Origin: Thermococcus zilligii AN1
Lineage (GTDB): Archaea > Methanobacteriota_B > Thermococci > Thermococcales > Thermococcaceae
NCBI RefSeq assembly: GCF_000258515.1
Contig: NZ_AJLF01000001.1
Span: 124,001-188,000 of the forward strand
DNA: 64,000 nt
Direction: 5' to 3'
Shown: positions 25,974-36,015 of the stretch, piece after piece
Layout: each line of letters starts with the position of its first letter
Position numbering within the stretch: position 1 is the stretch's first letter
Program-made: the position numbers and the translations under genes
The notes under the pieces: model-generated
The model's database searches: none
Seen by the model: only the letters and a program-made list of their open reading frames with translations
What the model was told of the DNA's origin: nothing

Positions 25974-28877
25974 TCACTCCACGTAAACGGCGGGCTTCAG
26001 CGGCATGGCCTGCTTCTTCTTTCCACCCTTGTCTTCTTCCGCGTTGATGATTATCTCCAGACCAAGCTCCTTCTCCAAGAAGTCCTTCGCCTCTCTCAGC
26101 GCTTTCTCCTCATCGATGCGCTTCACCTCAAAGGCGCGCTCCTGGATGAGGTGCCCTATCAGTTTGCTCACCTCCTTGCCCCGCTCCCTCATCTCCGGCT
26201 CCTTCATCAGCTCTGCCATCGCTGACTTGAAGTCCTTCTTTTCTGCAACGACTTCGACCACCTTCCACTTCCACTCCGGAGCCGTGTAGATGTAGGCCTT
26301 CTTTGCATTTTCGAGCCTGGCAACCTTTACTATCTCCTTGATGTCCTCGATGACTGACTGGACGAACTGCTCCTCTCTCTCAACCGTCTCGTTCCACCAC
26401 TCTGGAACCGGCTCGGGCCACTTCGCCAGGCTGACGAAGCCCTCCCCTCCGAGCTTCTCCCAGAGTTCTTCGCTTATGTGGGGTGTGAAGGGCGCCATGA
26501 GCCTGACCCAGACTTCAGCGAGCTTCCTCAGCACGTAGCGCTTTGCCCCGTCGTCCCTGCCTTCAGTTCTGTGCATGTACCAGCGCAGGTCGTTGAGAAC
26601 TGAGTAAAACGCCCACTGCACTGCCGTCCTTGTCTTGAACTCCTCGAGGGCCCTGGTTGTTTCCTCGATGGCTTTGTTCAGGCGGTGGAGCATCCAGCGG
26701 TCGATGTCCTTGAGCTCAACTCCCTCTTTGGCCTCATAGCCTGCGAACTCGCTTACGAGCTCGTAGAACCTCTCAACCTGCTTGCGGAGCTTGCCCACGT
26801 CCTTCCTGCGCCAGTCAAAGTCGCTGTCGTGCTCCGCCAGTCCCATTATGTAGAGCCTCACAACGTCTGCCCCGTTCTCCTCGATTGCGTCAATGAAGTT
26901 CAGCACGTTGCCCTTGCTCTTGCTCATCTTCTCGCCCTCAAGCGTCCCGAAGCCGTTTACCGCTATGCCCTTCGGCCAGTGTTCCCTCCTGAATATCGCC
27001 ACGTGGTTGAATATGAAGAACGTCAGGAGGTTTGGGATGAGGTCTTTGGCCGAGCAGCGCCAGTCGAGCGGATACCAGTACTCGAACTCCTCCTTCATAT
27101 CGTGAATGGTCTCCGCCGGTATTCCGGTCTTCCCGGCGAGCTTTCTCTCCTTCTTCTCATCAAAGTCCTCCCTGAATATGTAGTCGAAGAACTCCCTGTC
27201 GAGCTTCTCCGGGTCGAGCTTGCCTTCGTCCCTGAGCTGGTTGATGTGCCTGCTTATGGTGTAGTAGGCCATGTATATGGTTGAGTCGCTCAGGCTCTCG
27301 ATTACCCAGTCGGGATCCCAAGGAAGCGGCGTTCCAAGGCCAACTTTCCTCGCACAGGCCTTTTCGTCGAGCCAGTCTATTATGCTCTCGAACTGGGCTC
27401 TCCTGCTCTCCGGGTAAATCTTCATGTTGGCCAGGGCTTCCCTCGCCTTCTCCTTCCACTCCGGATTTCCGTAGTCTATGAACCACTGGTCGTGGATTAT
27501 CTTGATTACCGCCCTGTTCCCAAAGCGGCTTATGACCGGCTTATCCGCGAACTCATGCATTACCTCGGCAATACCCCTCTCCTGGAGCTCCTTCGCTATG
27601 ATATCCTTTACCTCCTGGACCGGCTTCCCAGCGTACGGCTCCACCTTGAAAATTCCCTTGTGGTACTCGGCCTTGTAGATGTTCCTTGTGGCTTCCTCAA
27701 GCTTCTCCCTGTCCTTCTGGCTCTTCACCCCGAGCCTCTGGGCTTCTTCAACTGCCGGGAACTCGCCGTAGCCTTCCAGCTTGATCAGCGAGATGTAGCT
27801 TATCCCCTCAACAACTCTGGGGTCTATATCGTATTTGAGGAGTATCTCGGCCTCCTTCTTCAGGTCTTCCAGGGCGATGTGGTCAAAGGGCGCGTGTGCC
27901 GGCACGCTCATAACAACTCCGGTCGCGTTGTCCGGGTCAACGAACTCGGCTGGAAGGATTATGACCTCGTCCCCTGTGACGGGGTTCTTCACGTATTTCC
28001 CTATCAGCCTCTCGCCCCTGAACTCCTCGATGACTTCGATTTCCCTGTCCTGGAAGGAGAGCTTGTAGGCGGCCTCCTTGCTGACTATCCAGGTCTCCTC
28101 CCTCTCGCCCCTCCTGACCTTTGCCTTGACGTATGTCGCGCCGGGGTTCACCCACATGTTGGTGACGCCGTAGACGGTCTCTGGCCTGAGCGTTGCCGCG
28201 GGGAGATAGATAACCTCGCCGTCCTCCTCGAGGATGAACTTGATTATGATGTAGTCAAGAATCTGGATGTCCTCTCCTTCCATTATGTCGTGGTCGCCGA
28301 GCGGCGTCTCGACCACTGGATCCCAGCGGACGCGGTGGGCACCCTTGATTACAAGCCCCATGTCCTTGAGCGTCCAGAACTGCCACTCTATGAACTTGCT
28401 GAAAGGCGGGTAGAGGCTCGTTGTGTAGAACTCCCTCGTCCAGTCGACGCTGAAACCTGCCCTTATGAAGGTCTCCTTGGCGGCCTTCATGAAGTACTTC
28501 ACAATTTCCTTCGGGTCTTCGAATTTCCAGAGCACGTCCTCCGGAACCTTGTAGATGTCGCGGTAGATCTGTATCGTCTTTGGGTCGCGGTTCTTTATGC
28601 GCTCCGCTATCCCAACTATAGGCGCTCCGGTGATGTGCCACGCCATCGGGAAGAGGACGTTGTAGCCCTGCATCCTCTTGAAGCGCGCTATTACATCTGG
28701 AATCGTGTAGGTCCTCGCGTGGCCGATGTGGAGATGACCGGAGAGGTACGGGAAGGCCACCGTTATGTAGAACTTTTTGTCCCTGGGCTTTGCATCCCTC
28801 CGGGGCTCGAAGACCCTCGCCTCAATCCAGCGCTTCTGCCACTTCTCCTCAATGGCCCTGAAGTCAAGCTCAGCCAT
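25974..28877 (-). CDS. leuS: Leucyl-tRNA synthetase
   Basis: A 967-residue class Ia synthetase of the archaeal/eukaryal type. HIGH motif in [19 protein letters not shown] (residues 44-62), CP1 editing domain (about 200-450, with [12 protein letters not shown] and the later [14 protein letters not shown]), and KMSKS in [14 protein letters not shown]. Anticodon and C-terminal domains complete the length. Start ATG 28877 follows GGAGG. It charges the tRNA-Leu species, one of which lies at 2173-2260. Confidence 0.98.
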   Translation of the reverse strand: MAELDFRAIEEKWQKRWIEARVFEPRRDAKPRDKKFYITVAFPYLSGHLHIGHARTYTIPDVIARFKRMQGYNVLFPMAWHITGAPIVGIAERIKNRDPKTIQIYRDIYKVPEDVLWKFEDPKEIVKYFMKAAKETFIRAGFSVDWTREFYTTSLYPPFSKFIEWQFWTLKDMGLVIKGAHRVRWDPVVETPLGDHDIMEGEDIQILDYIIIKFILEEDGEVIYLPAATLRPETVYGVTNMWVNPGATYVKAKVRRGEREETWIVSKEAAYKLSFQDREIEVIEEFRGERLIGKYVKNPVTGDEVIILPAEFVDPDNATGVVMSVPAHAPFDHIALEDLKKEAEILLKYDIDPRVVEGISYISLIKLEGYGEFPAVEEAQRLGVKSQKDREKLEEATRNIYKAEYHKGIFKVEPYAGKPVQEVKDIIAKELQERGIAEVMHEFADKPVISRFGNRAVIKIIHDQWFIDYGNPEWKEKAREALANMKIYPESRRAQFESIIDWLDEKACARKVGLGTPLPWDPDWVIESLSDSTIYMAYYTISRHINQLRDEGKLDPEKLDREFFDYIFREDFDEKKERKLAGKTGIPAETIHDMKEEFEYWYPLDWRCSAKDLIPNLLTFFIFNHVAIFRREHWPKGIAVNGFGTLEGEKMSKSKGNVLNFIDAIEENGADVVRLYIMGLAEHDSDFDWRRKDVGKLRKQVERFYELVSEFAGYEAKEGVELKDIDRWMLHRLNKAIEETTRALEEFKTRTAVQWAFYSVLNDLRWYMHRTEGRDDGAKRYVLRKLAEVWVRLMAPFTPHISEELWEKLGGEGFVSLAKWPEPVPEWWNETVEREEQFVQSVIEDIKEIVKVARLENAKKAYIYTAPEWKWKVVEVVAEKKDFKSAMAELMKEPEMRERGKEVSKLIGHLIQERAFEVKRIDEEKALREAKDFLEKELGLEIIINAEEDKGGKKKQAMPLKPAVYVE

Positions 28878-29062
28878 GGCTAAAACCTCCTTTAAGTTTC
28901 ACCGCCAAAAGGGGACTGCCAGCTTCAAAAGCGCGAAACTCCAAAATAGGGGGGTTATCGGTGAAATCAGTTGCCGCTGAGATCGCGGTGGAGAAGACAT
29001 TCCCCCCTCATCGGCATCGGAAAGCGGTTGAGGCTTTGGGTATTTAAGGTTTTTGGATTAGG

Positions 29063-30139
29063 TCAGAGCACCACGAGCTCCCCCCTGGCCCTCGTCAGTC
29101 TCTTTCCCCTGCCCCCGTCCACGAGGACGTCGTCCTCTATCCTAACTCCCCCCAATCCTGGGATGTAGATCCCCGGCTCTATCGTGAAGGTCATGCCGTC
29201 CTCAAGGGTTACCTCGCCTTCTGGGCTTATGTAGGGCTCTTCATGTATCTCCAGACCGAGGCCGTGGCCCGTCCTGTGGGTGAAGTATTCACCGTAGCCC
29301 GCCTTCGCTATAGTTTCTCTCGCTGCTCTGTCGACTTCCCTGGCCTTCACGCCTTCTCTAACGGCCCTGTAAGCGTTTTCCTGGGCCTCTTTGACGACGT
29401 CGTATACCTCAACCAGCTTCGCGTCGGGCTGTCCTACCGCTATCGTTCTCGTTATGTCGGAGCAGTAGCCCCTAACCTTTGCGCCGTAGTCAAGGATCAC
29501 GATGTCCCCTTTGCGTATCCTCCTGTCCCCGGGGGCGTGGTGCGGGTTGGCCGCGTTTTCGCCGCTCGCCACTATCGGCTCGAAGGAGATGCCGTCCGAG
29601 AGCTCCCTGATCCTGAGCTCGATTTTAAGCGCAAGCTCCTTCTCGCGCATCCCGGGGATGTCCCAGCTTAACACCTCTTCAAAAACGCGGTCTGCCACCT
29701 TAGCGGCTTGCTCCATCGCCTCGATCTCGTTGGAGTCCTTCCTCATGCGGAGCTCCCGCATCACGGGGCTCAGGGGGTATGGCTCGAAGGCGCGGTTTCC
29801 AGTGCGCAGGATATTTAGAAGCCAGTCTGCCCTCATGGTGTCCTCGACGAGCAGTTTACCCCCCGAGAGCTCCAGCTCCCCGAGGATCAGGGCGAGCTTG
29901 TGGTAGGGGTTCTCGCCGTCCCTCCAGAAGGTGACGGGAAAGTCCCCGATGGTGTTCTCGTAGAGGCTGGGGGCGAGGAGGTGGTAGTTTCCATCGGCGT
30001 TTACCACCAGAAGGGTGAGCCTCTCGCCGACTTCGTGAAGATTAAGCCCGGTGAGGTAGTAGAAATTGGCGCCGGGGCTTATGAGGGCCCCTTCAAAGCC
30101 CCTCTCCCGGATCAGGGAAACAAACTTTTCGATGCGCAA
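29063..30139 (-). CDS. M24 metallopeptidase (aminopeptidase P/prolidase family)
   Basis: A pita-bread metallopeptidase of about 358 residues with an N-terminal creatinase-like domain (LISPGANFYYLTGL). The C-terminal catalytic domain holds ligands Asp-Asp in ILDYGAKVRGYCSDITRT, His in THRTGHGLGLEIHEEP and Glu in TIEPGIYIPGLGGVRIED. It removes residues preceding proline in peptide turnover; Xaa-Pro aminopeptidase versus dipeptidase cannot be decided. TTG 30139 is preferred because GGTGATC precedes it by about six bases; GTG 30148 gives three more residues. Confidence 0.9.
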   Translation of the reverse strand: MRIEKFVSLIRERGFEGALISPGANFYYLTGLNLHEVGERLTLLVVNADGNYHLLAPSLYENTIGDFPVTFWRDGENPYHKLALILGELELSGGKLLVEDTMRADWLLNILRTGNRAFEPYPLSPVMRELRMRKDSNEIEAMEQAAKVADRVFEEVLSWDIPGMREKELALKIELRIRELSDGISFEPIVASGENAANPHHAPGDRRIRKGDIVILDYGAKVRGYCSDITRTIAVGQPDAKLVEVYDVVKEAQENAYRAVREGVKAREVDRAARETIAKAGYGEYFTHRTGHGLGLEIHEEPYISPEGEVTLEDGMTFTIEPGIYIPGLGGVRIEDDVLVDGGRGKRLTRARGELVVL

Positions 30140-30277
30140 GCCGATCACCGCCCTTCTCTATCCCCTGGAGTTAAAAACCTTCCCGGGATTCCTCTCGCTT
30201 CACAGGGGAGGTGATGTGTTTCTCCACCAAGACCGCAAGATTTATAAATGCCCCCGGTATTCCCTACATTGGGTCGT

Positions 30278-30353
30278 GCCGCCGTAGCTCAGTTGGTAGA
30301 GCGCCGGACTGTTAATCCGGCGGTCCCCGGTTCGAGCCCGGGCGGCGGCGCCA
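30278..30353 (+). tRNA. tRNA-Asn (anticodon GTT)
   Basis: Acceptor GCCGCCG pairs with CGGCGGC; discriminator G and CCA are encoded. The anticodon arm CCGGA-CTGTTAA-TCCGG gives GTT. A TATA element (GATTTATAAATG, 30238-30249) lies about 30 bp upstream and probably drives both this and the following tRNA. Confidence 0.97.
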
Positions 30354-30358
30354 GCCGT

Positions 30359-30436
30359 GGGCCCGTAGCTCAGCCTGGTCAGAGCGCGCGGCTCATAACC
30401 GCGTGGTCGGGGGTTCGAAGCCCCCCGGGCCCACCA
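30359..30436 (+). tRNA. CAT-anticodon tRNA, probably tRNA-Ile2
   Basis: Acceptor GGGCCCG pairs with CGGGCCC, then discriminator A and CCA. The anticodon arm CGCGG-CTCATAA-CCGCG gives CAT. It is not the initiator, which begins AGCGGGG and has three G-C pairs in the anticodon stem. The GGGCCCG acceptor is that of archaeal tRNA-Ile, so it may be the AUA-reading tRNA-Ile2 whose C34 becomes agmatidine; elongator Met remains possible. Starts five bases after tRNA-Asn. Confidence 0.9.
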
Positions 30437-30467
30437 CAGCTTTTTGGTGCCCAAAAATTTGGAGAAC

Positions 30468-31292
30468 TCAAAGGTCTCGGAGCTTCTTAACCTTTCCGGC
30501 CTTCCTGTCTATGTAGCCTTTCTTCTCAAGAAAGCGAAGAAGGTCTTCAAGGAACTCCCTGGAGGCGTTTATAACGAGTGTTCCCCTTTCCGTCGGTATC
30601 TCCATCGGCATGGCCTGCAAGAACATTGTTTTTAGCGCATCCTCTTCGATCTTTTGTTCCCCTATAACACGGAGAAGCTCCGAGGACAGTATGGCCCTGC
30701 CTATCAGCCCAAAGTAAAGTTTTAGCACCTGCTCCTCCGGGAAGTACCTCCCGAGTATCTGGGCCAATTCGTTGATCCTGCCTATGTCAAGTTCGCCTAT
30801 TTCAAATTCGTACTCCTCAACGAGGTCCGTGAACACGAACTGCTTCGCTATCCTTTCAACCTTTTCCGGGTCGTGGACGAGTTCGAAGGGAAACTTAAAG
30901 TGGAACCTGACGGATGACACATCGAATCCATCCCTGAGTTTTACAGTGCCGTTGGAATACTCCAGCGCTCCCGCTCTGAAGAGCTGGTCAAGAACCTCAG
31001 CCACCCACGGCCCTTCGGCCAGGATTTCGTCCACTTTCTCTCCTTCCTTCAAGTGGCCCGACAGGTGATCCAGGCTCTCTTTAAAGGCATTGAATCCCTT
31101 CAGAAGTTCCTCTTTTTCAACGCTTTCCATGGCCTCTATCTTTGCCCTTATCTCCTCCAGGGTACCTTCGATTGCATACCCCACGAAGGCTTCGTAGGAC
31201 TGTCTTTCCCTCGTCTCAAAGGAGATTCCCCTCCCCTTAAACTCACTCAGGAGGGCTTCCTTTATTGCCGGACTTTTGGTTGCAACCCTCAT
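30468..31292 (-). CDS. Conserved hypothetical protein
   Basis: A 274-residue, mostly helical acidic protein without catalytic motifs that I can see. Long amphipathic stretches (EELLKGFNAFKESLDHLSGHL, EEYEFEIGELDIGRINELAQIL) and a basic C-terminus (KKGYIDRKAGKVKKLRDL) stand out. Start ATG 31292 follows GGTGG; the much longer open frame upstream is only antisense of the LSm and MobB-like genes. It diverges from the LSm gene. Function unknown. Confidence 0.75.
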   Translation of the reverse strand: MRVATKSPAIKEALLSEFKGRGISFETRERQSYEAFVGYAIEGTLEEIRAKIEAMESVEKEELLKGFNAFKESLDHLSGHLKEGEKVDEILAEGPWVAEVLDQLFRAGALEYSNGTVKLRDGFDVSSVRFHFKFPFELVHDPEKVERIAKQFVFTDLVEEYEFEIGELDIGRINELAQILGRYFPEEQVLKLYFGLIGRAILSSELLRVIGEQKIEEDALKTMFLQAMPMEIPTERGTLVINASREFLEDLLRFLEKKGYIDRKAGKVKKLRDL

Positions 31293-31355
31293 ACCTTCCA
31301 CCCGTGGCGGAAAGGCTAAAAAGCCTTTTAGATTTTTGCTCGTGGAGGTGGGACG

Positions 31356-31577
31356 ATGAGCCACGAGGAAAAGCAGTACCTCCTGGACAGAACTCTGGAG
31401 CGCTGGAAAGGCAAGAGGGTGGCGATAGGTCTGGGAGGCGAAACGAGCTTTTCGGGCACGCTCGTGGACTTCGACGAGGAGGTTGTCCTCATCAAGGACG
31501 TCACGGACTACACCGGCAACAAGACCAGGGAGCTCATAGCCAAGATAGAGGATATAAACTGGATAACTCTCCTGTGA
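31356..31577 (+). CDS. LSm-like small RNA-binding protein
   Basis: A 73-residue Sm-fold protein. LERWKGKRVAIGLGGETSFSGTLVDFDEEVVLIKDV fits Sm motif 1 (strands 1-3), and the tail (ELIAKIEDINWITLL) the last strands. The Sm2 motif is weak, so it is a divergent relative rather than classical Lsm1/2. RBS GTGGAGGTGGG. It shares a divergent promoter region with the gene at 30468-31292, where AGGCTAAAAAGCCT forms a palindrome. Confidence 0.75.
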   Translation: MSHEEKQYLLDRTLERWKGKRVAIGLGGETSFSGTLVDFDEEVVLIKDVTDYTGNKTRELIAKIEDINWITLL

Positions 31578-31587
31578 GGTGCCGCCC

Positions 31588-32322
31588 ATGAGGGCGGTAG
31601 CTTTTGTGGGCTTCAAGAAGAGCGGGAAAACTACCACCGTTGAGGCAGTCGCGAGGGTTTTGAAAGAGCGAGGCCACCGGGTGGCGGTAGCTAAAAGCAT
31701 GCACTCCGAGTTCGATAGGGAAGGGAGCGACACCTGGCGCTTCTCGAGGGTGGCCGATTCTGTCCTTGTGAGGGCTAACGACACCGACGCCCTGTTTTTT
31801 AAGGCTAAAGACATCAACGCACTCTTCTCGATGGTCAACGCGGATTTTCTCCTTTTGGAGGGGTTTAAATCTATCCAGCACGTCCCCAAAGTCATCTGCG
31901 CCAGGGACGGGGAGGAGGTTACAGAACTAAACGACGGACTTGCGATAGCGGTTAGCGGGGTCATAGCTGGAAGCGGAGTTAATGAGATCAACGGCCTCCC
32001 GGTTATAGATGCCACAAAAGAGCCAGAGAAGCTTGCTGACCTGGTGGAAAAGCACGCCTTCATGCTGCCCAACATAGACTGTGGCCTATGCGGCTTTAAG
32101 TGCGCCGAGATGGCGAGGATGATAGTCAGGGGCGAGAAGACCCTCCAGGACTGTGTTGTGCTCAGCTCAAAGCCAAAAGTAACGGTCAAAGTTGACGGCC
32201 AGGTTCTTCCCATGAAGGACTGGGTACAGGAGCTGGTTGAGAAGACGATAAAGGGCATGCTTTCGGCAATGAAGGGCTACCGCGGGGGGAAGAGGATAGA
32301 GATCGTGATAAGGGACGAATAA
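31588..32322 (+). CDS. MobB-like GTPase with C-terminal FeS-type motif
   Basis: A 244-residue protein. The N-terminal 160 residues are MobB-like: Walker A GFKKSGKTTTVEAVA, then KSMHSEFDREGSDTWRF and LLLEGFKS. A C-terminal segment has four cysteines (DCGLCGFKCAEM...LQDC), spaced like the [4Fe-4S] domains found in other archaeal oxidoreductases. MobB assists molybdopterin dinucleotide assembly; Thermococcales use tungstopterin enzymes, so a role there fits. Start at ATG 31588 after GAGGTG. Confidence 0.85.
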   Translation: MRAVAFVGFKKSGKTTTVEAVARVLKERGHRVAVAKSMHSEFDREGSDTWRFSRVADSVLVRANDTDALFFKAKDINALFSMVNADFLLLEGFKSIQHVPKVICARDGEEVTELNDGLAIAVSGVIAGSGVNEINGLPVIDATKEPEKLADLVEKHAFMLPNIDCGLCGFKCAEMARMIVRGEKTLQDCVVLSSKPKVTVKVDGQVLPMKDWVQELVEKTIKGMLSAMKGYRGGKRIEIVIRDE

Positions 32323-32510
32323 GCTGAGCCCGGCGCCCCTCCCGCGCCTTCAGTATTGAAATGGACGCTTAAGTGCATCACGGGGTTTTATGTTCAGTTC
32401 TGTCCATTTAATCCTAAAATTTTGCGAGCATTGATGACCAAAAGATAGCAGTAAGGGTTTTAAAGAGTTCTCCTTGCACCTCACTTGGAGTGATACATGG
32501 AGGTGAGAGC

Positions 32511-32660
32511 ATGCTCGCCAGAATCCTCTACTACCGCGAGAAGGAGATGCCCTGGGAGATTGTGGTTCCGGCCAACGACATTGCCCGGGCCGAAGAACTC
32601 GCCAGGAAAAAGATGCGCGAGTTCAGGGCGGTTGACTACGAGATTGAACTCATAGCTTAA
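32511..32660 (+). CDS. Small 49-residue protein
   Basis: MLARILYYREKEMPWEIVVP opens a compact protein ending in YEIELIA. A helix rich in Lys/Arg/Glu (ARAEELARKKMREF) sits in the middle. A strong RBS (GGAGGTGAGAGC) and a TATA-like GGTTTTAAAG (32456-32465) support expression. No family recognised. Confidence 0.7.
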   Translation: MLARILYYREKEMPWEIVVPANDIARAEELARKKMREFRAVDYEIELIA

Positions 32661-32707
32661 TTCTCCTCCCCTCCTCCAATAAGTTGGGCTAAAATAAATG
32701 GGAGAGC

Positions 32708-32953
32708 TCAGCTCTCTCCCTCTATCTCTATAACTTTGATGTAAATTGGCATGTTCTGGAGCTCGGACACCATTCTCTCCGCGGCCCGGTTTGAACGGGC
32801 GAGCATCACGAAGGCAACGTCGCCCCTGTACCTCGCCTCGGTGAAGCTTATCACGTCCCCCCTTGCTATCCCGTAGCCTATTGCCTTTCTGACTTCGTCC
32901 TCATACTTGGGAACCAACTTTTCAGGAATGCTCAGCAGAACCCCGTAAATCAT
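32708..32953 (-). CDS. 81-residue protein downstream of Cdc48
   Basis: A ferredoxin-like alpha/beta pattern: MIYGVLLSIPEKLVPKYEDE, helix KAIGYGIARG, strands DVISFTEARY and DVAFVMLARS, helix RAAERMVSELQ and strand YIKVIEIEG. Start ATG 32953 follows GAGGTGGGGGG. It lies about 70 bp after Cdc48 on the same strand, separated by a hairpin. Function unknown. Confidence 0.7.
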   Translation of the reverse strand: MIYGVLLSIPEKLVPKYEDEVRKAIGYGIARGDVISFTEARYRGDVAFVMLARSNRAAERMVSELQNMPIYIKVIEIEGES

Positions 32954-32981
32954 CCCCCCACCTCCTCGGGAATGGAAAATT

Positions 32982-33004
32982 GGGGGCATCAGCCCCCGAC
33001 CGCA
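32982..33004 (-). terminator. Hairpin after Cdc48
   Basis: On the minus strand GGGGGC-TGAT-GCCCCC is followed by AATTTT. It lies between the Cdc48 stop and the 81-residue gene and could attenuate or separate the two messages. Confidence 0.4.
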
Positions 33005-33023
33005 CGAACATTCGTTCGCTGGG

Positions 33024-35417
33024 TCACGCTCCGCGTGACTGCTTGAACTGCTCCTGTATCCTTCTGTAGTACTCCATCGTCTCCCTGCTCACGCTCGGGC
33101 CGATCTTTTTCAGCGCCTCCTCGAAGTCCTTCATCGTTACCTTGACCTTCTGCCTTATCTCGTCGGCCTTCATGCCGGGCCTTATGATGCCCTCCTGGAG
33201 TGCCTTTCTCATCGCAAGCATCGCGGCCTCCCTGACCACTGCCTCGATGTCGGCACCGGTGTAGCCTTCTGTTCTCTTCGCCAGCTCCTCGAGGCTGACG
33301 TCTTCAGCAAGCGGAACCTTCCTCGTGTGCACCTTGAATATCTCGAGCCTTGCCTTCTCGTCCGGCGCCGGGACGAGGATTAGCCTGTCAAACCTCCCCG
33401 GTCTGAGCAGGGCCGGGTCAATGATGTCAGGCCTGTTTGTGGCGCCTATGACGACAACCCCGCTGTTCTCCTGGATTCCATCCATCTCGGTGAGCAGCTG
33501 GTCGATGAGCCTGTCCGTGACCCTGTTAACGTCTGTTCCCCTGCGAGGGGCTATCGCGTCTATCTCGTCGATGAATATCACCGTCGGGGCCGCCTGACGG
33601 GCCTTCCTGAATATCTCGCGGACGTTCTTCTCGCTCTCTCCGACCCACTTGCTCAGCACTTCAGGCCCCTTAATCGCTATGAAGTTGGCCTCACTCTCGT
33701 TCGCCACAGCCTTAGCTAAGAGCGTCTTACCTGTTCCAGGCGGGCCGTAGAGGAGTATGCCCTTCGGCGGTGTGATGCCGAGACCCATGAATGCCTCCGG
33801 ATACTTCAGCGGCCACTCGACTGCCTCCCTGAGCTCCTGCTTCACCTCTTCAAGTCCTCCAATGTCGTCCCAGCGGACGTTGGGAACCTCGATGAGGACC
33901 TCCCTGAGGGCCGAAGGCTCGACCATCTTCAGCGCCTCATAGAAGTCCTTCCTGGTCACCTTGAGCTCTTCAAGCACCTCCCTGGGTATTTGCTCGGCCT
34001 CGAAGTCTATCTTGCCCTCCTGGATGAGCCTCCTGAGGGCGGCCATTGCCGCTTCTCTCGCGAGCGCCGCTAAGTCGGCACCGACGAAGCCGTGGGTAAC
34101 CTCTGCCAGCTCGTCGAGCAGGGCATCGATGAGCTTTGCCTTGACCTCATCGTAGAGCCTCTCGTCTGTCTCGCGCAGTGCCTTCTTTATTTCCTCCTCG
34201 CTCTCGGCCTTCTTGATCTTCATCAGGGCCTTCTCCGCGGCATCCCTGTATGTCTCGCTCCTCTCAAGCTCCTCGAGTATCTCTATGACCTTGCTCTTCC
34301 TGAACTCTGGCTCGATGGGCATTCCCCTGGTGTGTATCTGGAGTATCTCCCTTCTTCCCTGCTTGTCTGGAACGCCGACTTCGAGCTCCCTGTCAAACCT
34401 TCCCGGCCTCCTCAACGCCGGATCGATCGCATCAGGCCTGTTGGTGGCACCGATGACTATGACCTTACCCCTGCTCTTCAGACCGTCCATCAGAGTAAGC
34501 AGCTGGCTCACAACTCTCTTTTCAACCTCGCCGCTGACCTCTTCCCTCTTCGGCGCAATGGCATCAATCTCGTCGATGAAGATTATCGCAGGAGCGTTCT
34601 CCTCGGCCTCCTTGAAGACTTCCCTCAGCCTCTCCTCGCTCTCTCCATAGAACTTGCTCATTATCTCGGGCCCGTTGATGGCTATGAAGTGGGCGTTAGC
34701 CTCGTTGGCAACGGCCTTAGCTAAGAGCGTCTTACCCGTTCCGGGAGGACCATAAAGGAGAACACCCTTCGGCGGCTCAATGCCAAGCCTCTCAAAGAGC
34801 TCCGGGTGCTTGAGCGGGAGCTCTATCATCTCCCTGACCTTCTGGATGACGTCCTTAAGTCCGCCGATGTCCTCGTAGGTGACGCCCAGTGTAGTGGTCT
34901 TGCTGACCTCGGTAACGGGCTTTTCACTGACCTGGAATTCGGTGAACTCGGTGATCTGGACTACCCCAGCAGGGGTTGTCGCCGTGACGACGAAGGTCAG
35001 CTCCTGGCCGAGAATACCAACCTTTATGTAGTCTCCCCTGACGACGGGCCTGCCGACGAGCCTGCTGTGGAGCCACTCGACGAAGTCCCCGCCAAAGCGT
35101 ATTGGCTCAGTCGGGGCGACGATGACCTTTTTGGCCTCCTTGACCTCTGCCTTCCTTATCGTTACCTCGTCGCCGAGTCCAACTCCCGCGTTCTTCCTGA
35201 GGGTTCCGTCCATCCTGATGACGCCCAGACCCTCGTCTTCTGGGTAAGCGGGCCAGACCACGGCGGCGGTGTTCTTGGTTCCGATGATCTCGATTATGTC
35301 GCCGCTTTGCACGCCAATCTCGCGCATGGCCTTCCTGTCTATCCTGACTATCCCCCTACCAACGTCGCGCTGGTAAGCGGAAGCCACCTTCAACTTAACC
35401 TCTCTCCTTTCGGTCAT
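33024..35417 (-). CDS. Cdc48/VCP-type AAA+ ATPase (VAT)
   Basis: A 797-residue unfoldase: N-terminal double-psi barrel domain (residues 1-185), D1 (Walker A GPPGTGKT, Walker [13 protein letters not shown]) and D2 ([23 protein letters not shown]), with a second region of homology in both rings ([38 protein letters not shown]). It unfolds substrates for the proteasome. The C-terminus (QFKQSRGA) lacks the HbYX motif. RBS GGAGGTGGTG. It lies just downstream of Hsp20; in P. furiosus an AAA+ ATPase and Hsp20 are both controlled by the heat-shock repressor Phr. Confidence 0.96.
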   Translation of the reverse strand: MTERREVKLKVASAYQRDVGRGIVRIDRKAMREIGVQSGDIIEIIGTKNTAAVVWPAYPEDEGLGVIRMDGTLRKNAGVGLGDEVTIRKAEVKEAKKVIVAPTEPIRFGGDFVEWLHSRLVGRPVVRGDYIKVGILGQELTFVVTATTPAGVVQITEFTEFQVSEKPVTEVSKTTTLGVTYEDIGGLKDVIQKVREMIELPLKHPELFERLGIEPPKGVLLYGPPGTGKTLLAKAVANEANAHFIAINGPEIMSKFYGESEERLREVFKEAEENAPAIIFIDEIDAIAPKREEVSGEVEKRVVSQLLTLMDGLKSRGKVIVIGATNRPDAIDPALRRPGRFDRELEVGVPDKQGRREILQIHTRGMPIEPEFRKSKVIEILEELERSETYRDAAEKALMKIKKAESEEEIKKALRETDERLYDEVKAKLIDALLDELAEVTHGFVGADLAALAREAAMAALRRLIQEGKIDFEAEQIPREVLEELKVTRKDFYEALKMVEPSALREVLIEVPNVRWDDIGGLEEVKQELREAVEWPLKYPEAFMGLGITPPKGILLYGPPGTGKTLLAKAVANESEANFIAIKGPEVLSKWVGESEKNVREIFRKARQAAPTVIFIDEIDAIAPRRGTDVNRVTDRLIDQLLTEMDGIQENSGVVVIGATNRPDIIDPALLRPGRFDRLILVPAPDEKARLEIFKVHTRKVPLAEDVSLEELAKRTEGYTGADIEAVVREAAMLAMRKALQEGIIRPGMKADEIRQKVKVTMKDFEEALKKIGPSVSRETMEYYRRIQEQFKQSRGA

Positions 35418-35472
35418 TTTTCACCACCTCCAGCTTTTCATGACCGGTGACAGTTAAACCCGCTGATTTTAC

Positions 35473-35500
35473 CCGCAAATCATAAAAAAATCAAAAAGCC
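35473..35500 (-). terminator. Oligo-T terminator of hsp20
   Basis: Directly after the hsp20 stop the minus strand reads GGCTTTTTGATTTTTTTATG. Two T-runs without a hairpin are the usual archaeal termination signal. Confidence 0.55.
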
Positions 35501-35501
35501 G

Positions 35502-35987
35502 TCACTCGATCTTAACCTCGAAGCCCTCCGTCTCCGGCTTGGTGGGCTTCTTCTTGGGCACCTCGATCTCAAGGACGCCGTTGTTGTAGCGGGCCTTGGC
35601 CTTCTCTGGAATGACCTCCTCTGGTAGCCTGATGACCCTCCTGTAGCCGCTGTAGTAGCGCTCGATCCTTATTGCACCTTCGCGCTCAAGCTCCTTCTCG
35701 CGCTTCATCTGGGCCTCAATGTAGACGGTGTCCTCTGTAACCCTGAGCTTGATGTCCTCCTTGCGGACTCCCGGGAGCTCCACTGTAATGACGAACTTAT
35801 CACCGCGGTCGAAGATATCAGCGAAGGGCTCCCTCCAGGTCTCGCTGGTAGCAATGCCCTCCTCGGGCTCGCGCCAGCTCCAGAGCCTCGGGCCGCGCAT
35901 CATGTCCCTGAATATGGCGTCGATCTCCTCCTGTATCTCCCTCATCAGGTCGAAGGGGTCCCAGTAGCGGTCCCTCCTCCAGGCCAT
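35502..35987 (-). CDS. hsp20: Small heat shock protein Hsp20
   Basis: A 161-residue alpha-crystallin protein. N-terminal WDPFDLMREIQEEIDAIF drives assembly; the crystallin domain (about 55-145) includes FVITVELPGVRKEDIKLRV and ends with the A-x-x-x-n-GVL motif (YNNGVLEIEVPK). Start at ATG 35987 after GGAGGTGG; the longer frame upstream reads through the promoter. Operator and TATA features lie at 36016-36052. Confidence 0.96.
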   Translation of the reverse strand: MAWRRDRYWDPFDLMREIQEEIDAIFRDMMRGPRLWSWREPEEGIATSETWREPFADIFDRGDKFVITVELPGVRKEDIKLRVTEDTVYIEAQMKREKELEREGAIRIERYYSGYRRVIRLPEEVIPEKAKARYNNGVLEIEVPKKKPTKPETEGFEVKIE

Positions 35988-36015
35988 ACCCCACCACCTC
36001 CCGACACCTTTTTGA

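Noticed and set aside
27492-28883. 463-codon plus-strand frame opposite leuS
   Set aside because: Composition is a mirror of the leuS codons and it has no motif; leuS is certain.
28878-29062. Possible C/D box RNA on the minus strand between leuS and the peptidase
   Set aside because: A CCGATGA and a CTGA are suitably spaced, but no D' or C' box can be found between them.
31293-32258. Upstream half of a 596-codon minus-strand frame
   Set aside because: It is antisense to the LSm and MobB-like genes, Ser/Thr-rich, and the real gene has its own RBS and ATG at 31292.
32323-32510. TTGATGA as a box C candidate
   Set aside because: No CTGA follows within a proper distance; the segment reads as a promoter for the 49-residue gene.
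35418-35470. Phr operator in front of Cdc48
   Set aside because: The segment around GGTTTAACTGTCACCGGTCA does not match the spacing of the consensus in any alignment I tried.
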